Positions 12,957-14,119 of a DNA stretch of 14,119 bases are shown here, piece after piece. Below the pieces are notes generated by a model. The model ran no database searches. It worked only from the letters and a program-made list of their open reading frames with translations, and was not told the DNA's origin. Each line of letters opens with the position of its first letter. The stretch's first letter is position 1. The translations under genes were made by a program, and so were the position numbers. The stretch is from Burkholderiales bacterium UBA2463. Its GTDB lineage: Bacteria > Pseudomonadota > Gammaproteobacteria > Burkholderiales > Burkholderiaceae_A. Location of the stretch: the NCBI GenBank assembly GCA_002342295.1, contig DDPR01000004.1:1-14119 (forward strand), given 5' to 3'.

Positions 12957-14119
12957 GGCGTGTTGTCACCAGGCCGGGCCGCGCGCCTGCGGAGCAGCTG
13001 AAGACCAGTCCCCAGGGCAAAGGCTGCCAGCCCAATCAGATCGGAGGAGTCCCCCGGATACATGAGAGCGAGTCCGGCGAGAATGAGAAGCCAGCGTTCA
13101 ACGAGATTCGTCTTTAGGAGAAACCAGCCTTGGAGACCGCCCGCAAGGCAGACCACGCCAAGGACAGCGGTCAGGAAGACTTCACCGATGGCCAGCCAAT
13201 CCGCATTGGCGAGTGTCTTGATGGAGCCGGTGAGCAGGAGCCCTTGGCCAGCCGGGTCGAGCACAAACATGAAGGGCACCAAGATCGCCGGGGCCACATA
13301 CTTCCAGCTTTGGAGTGTGGTTTTGTAAGGATCGCCCTTGCAGATTGCCGCGGCAGCGAAAGGGGAGAGAGCGGTCGGAGGGGAGACCTCTGAGAGCACC
13401 GCGTAGTAGAAGATGAACATGTGCGCGGCAAATGGCGCCACGCCGAGTTTCATGAGTGCCGGCGCAGCGATGACTGCGCAGATGATGTATGACGCAGTGA
13501 CTGGAACAGCGAGCCCCACGATCCATACGATGATGGCGGTAAAGAGTGTGGTGAGGAAGAGATTCCCGCCCGCCAGAGCAAGGACGATGGAGGAAAACTT
13601 AAGACCGAGTCCGGTGAGCGTGACCACCCCCACGATGAGTCCTGCGCCTGCGCACACAGCACCGATGCCCAGCATGCCAGACGTGCCACTTGCCATGGCT
13701 TTTATGAAGTTCGACTCGTAGAATCCCTTGACCAGGGGTTGCCGTCCTCTGAGGTAGTCCCACGACAGGATCGCGGTATCGGAGCGAATCATGCTCGTGA
13801 TTGCCGAGAGAATGGTCGCCCAAAACACGCTCATGATGGGCGAGAAGCCCCAGAGCATGAAAACGAGGATGGAGACCAGCGAAAGGAAGTGGAACCAATA
13901 TCGGGTGGCCAGGGCGAGAGCGGGCTCAGTCGGCACCTTTGCGGCCTCGCGCATGCCGTATTTGTGGCTGTCGATCTCTACCATCACAAAGAGCCCCAGG
14001 TAGAACAGGATCGTAGGGATGGTGGCCATGAGGATTACGTCGAGGTAGGACACGGCCAAGAAGTCCGCGATGAGAAAGGCTGCTGCGCCCAACACTGGCG
14101 GCGAGATGATGGCGCCCAG
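12953..14119 (-). CDS. TRAP transporter fused permease (4TM/12TM, TAXI-type), C-terminal part
   Basis: 388 residues are visible; the 5' part lies beyond the right edge. The reading frame is open to base 14119, and the first residues read LGAIISPPVLGAAAFLIADFL, a classic internal DctM motif, so the GTG at 14093-14095 is not a start. Later landmarks are 'ASGTSGMLGIGAVCAGAGLIVGVVTLTGLG', 'VPVTASYIICAVIAAPALMKLGVAPFAAHMFIFYYAVLSEVSPPTA' and 'AAAAICKGDPYKT'. These are typical of the fused permeases that work with TAXI-family binding proteins. Several hydrophobic helices follow, including three near the C-terminus, which ends in an Arg-rich tail (LLRRRAARPGDNTP). It converges on the FAD oxidoreductase gene and shares 4 bp with it (12953-12956). 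Substrates of TAXI systems are mostly organic acids; glutarate or a relative is only a guess from the neighbours. Confidence 0.92.
   Translation of the reverse strand: MGAIISPPVLGAAAFLIADFLAVSYLDVILMATIPTILFYLGLFVMVEIDSHKYGMREAAKVPTEPALALATRYWFHFLSLVSILVFMLWGFSPIMSVFWATILSAITSMIRSDTAILSWDYLRGRQPLVKGFYESNFIKAMASGTSGMLGIGAVCAGAGLIVGVVTLTGLGLKFSSIVLALAGGNLFLTTLFTAIIVWIVGLAVPVTASYIICAVIAAPALMKLGVAPFAAHMFIFYYAVLSEVSPPTALSPFAAAAICKGDPYKTTLQSWKYVAPAILVPFMFVLDPAGQGLLLTGSIKTLANADWLAIGEVFLTAVLGVVCLAGGLQGWFLLKTNLVERWLLILAGLALMYPGDSSDLIGLAAFALGTGLQLLRRRAARPGDNTP

Noticed and set aside
14093..14095. Start codon for the right-edge TRAP permease at the GTG at 14093-14095.
   Set aside because: The frame continues to the window edge and encodes the conserved LGAIISPPV segment immediately before it, so this is an internal valine codon.
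1..14119. Mobile elements, CRISPR arrays, prophage or integration signs, including use of the tRNA as an attachment site.
   Set aside because: No transposase, integrase, regularly spaced repeats or terminal inverted repeats are visible. The tRNA 3' end, where an attachment site would be, is outside the window.

Overview
The window looks like a chromosomal segment of a moderately GC-rich betaproteobacterium, most likely of the order Burkholderiales. The tRNA-Asn sequence, the cyanate-type NrtA protein with an N-terminal CPCGKH segment before its Tat signal, and the glutaryl-CoA dehydrogenase/CaiB pair all fit that group. The assignment rests on recalled family resemblance, not on a search. I see no insertion sequence, phage gene, integrase, CRISPR array or rRNA. 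Genes are tightly packed and almost all intact; only the two window edges cut genes.

Layout. (1) 1-3835, minus strand: a three-gene TRAP transporter in the order dctP -> dctQ -> dctM, followed 20 bp later by tRNA-Asn (3' end outside the window). A strong intrinsic terminator lies between dctP and dctQ. (2) 3836-4122: a divergent control region holding a textbook sigma-54 (-24/-12) promoter that faces the next operon. (3) 4123-7591, plus strand: a cyanate uptake and degradation operon made of cynA (Tat-exported NrtA-type binding protein), cynB (permease), cynD (ATPase) and cynS (cyanase). (4) 7668-12956, plus strand: five close or overlapping genes, namely a D-2-hydroxyacid dehydrogenase, a short-chain dehydrogenase with an unusual active site, glutaryl-CoA dehydrogenase (gcdH), a class III CoA-transferase, and an FAD oxidoreductase of the L-2-hydroxyglutarate oxidase family. 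(5) 12953-14119, minus strand: the C-terminal 388 residues of a fused (TAXI-type) TRAP permease, converging on region 4 with interlocked stop codons.

How it fits together. Cyanate would be imported by CynABD and split by CynS with bicarbonate into ammonia and CO2. The sigma-54 promoter suggests induction under nitrogen limitation through an NtrC-like activator. The five downstream genes look like a catabolic module for C5 dicarboxylic acids: CoA transfer to glutarate, oxidation and decarboxylation of glutaryl-CoA to crotonyl-CoA, and oxidation of 2-hydroxy acids. TRAP transporters on both sides typically carry organic acids. A cyanate/C5-acid link is inference from position and strand only. 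No regulator gene is present in the window. I did not find a system that is clearly new; the most informative observations are the sigma-54 promoter, the dctP/dctQ terminator, the pre-Tat CPCGKH segment of CynA, and the hairpin over the start of the catabolic module.
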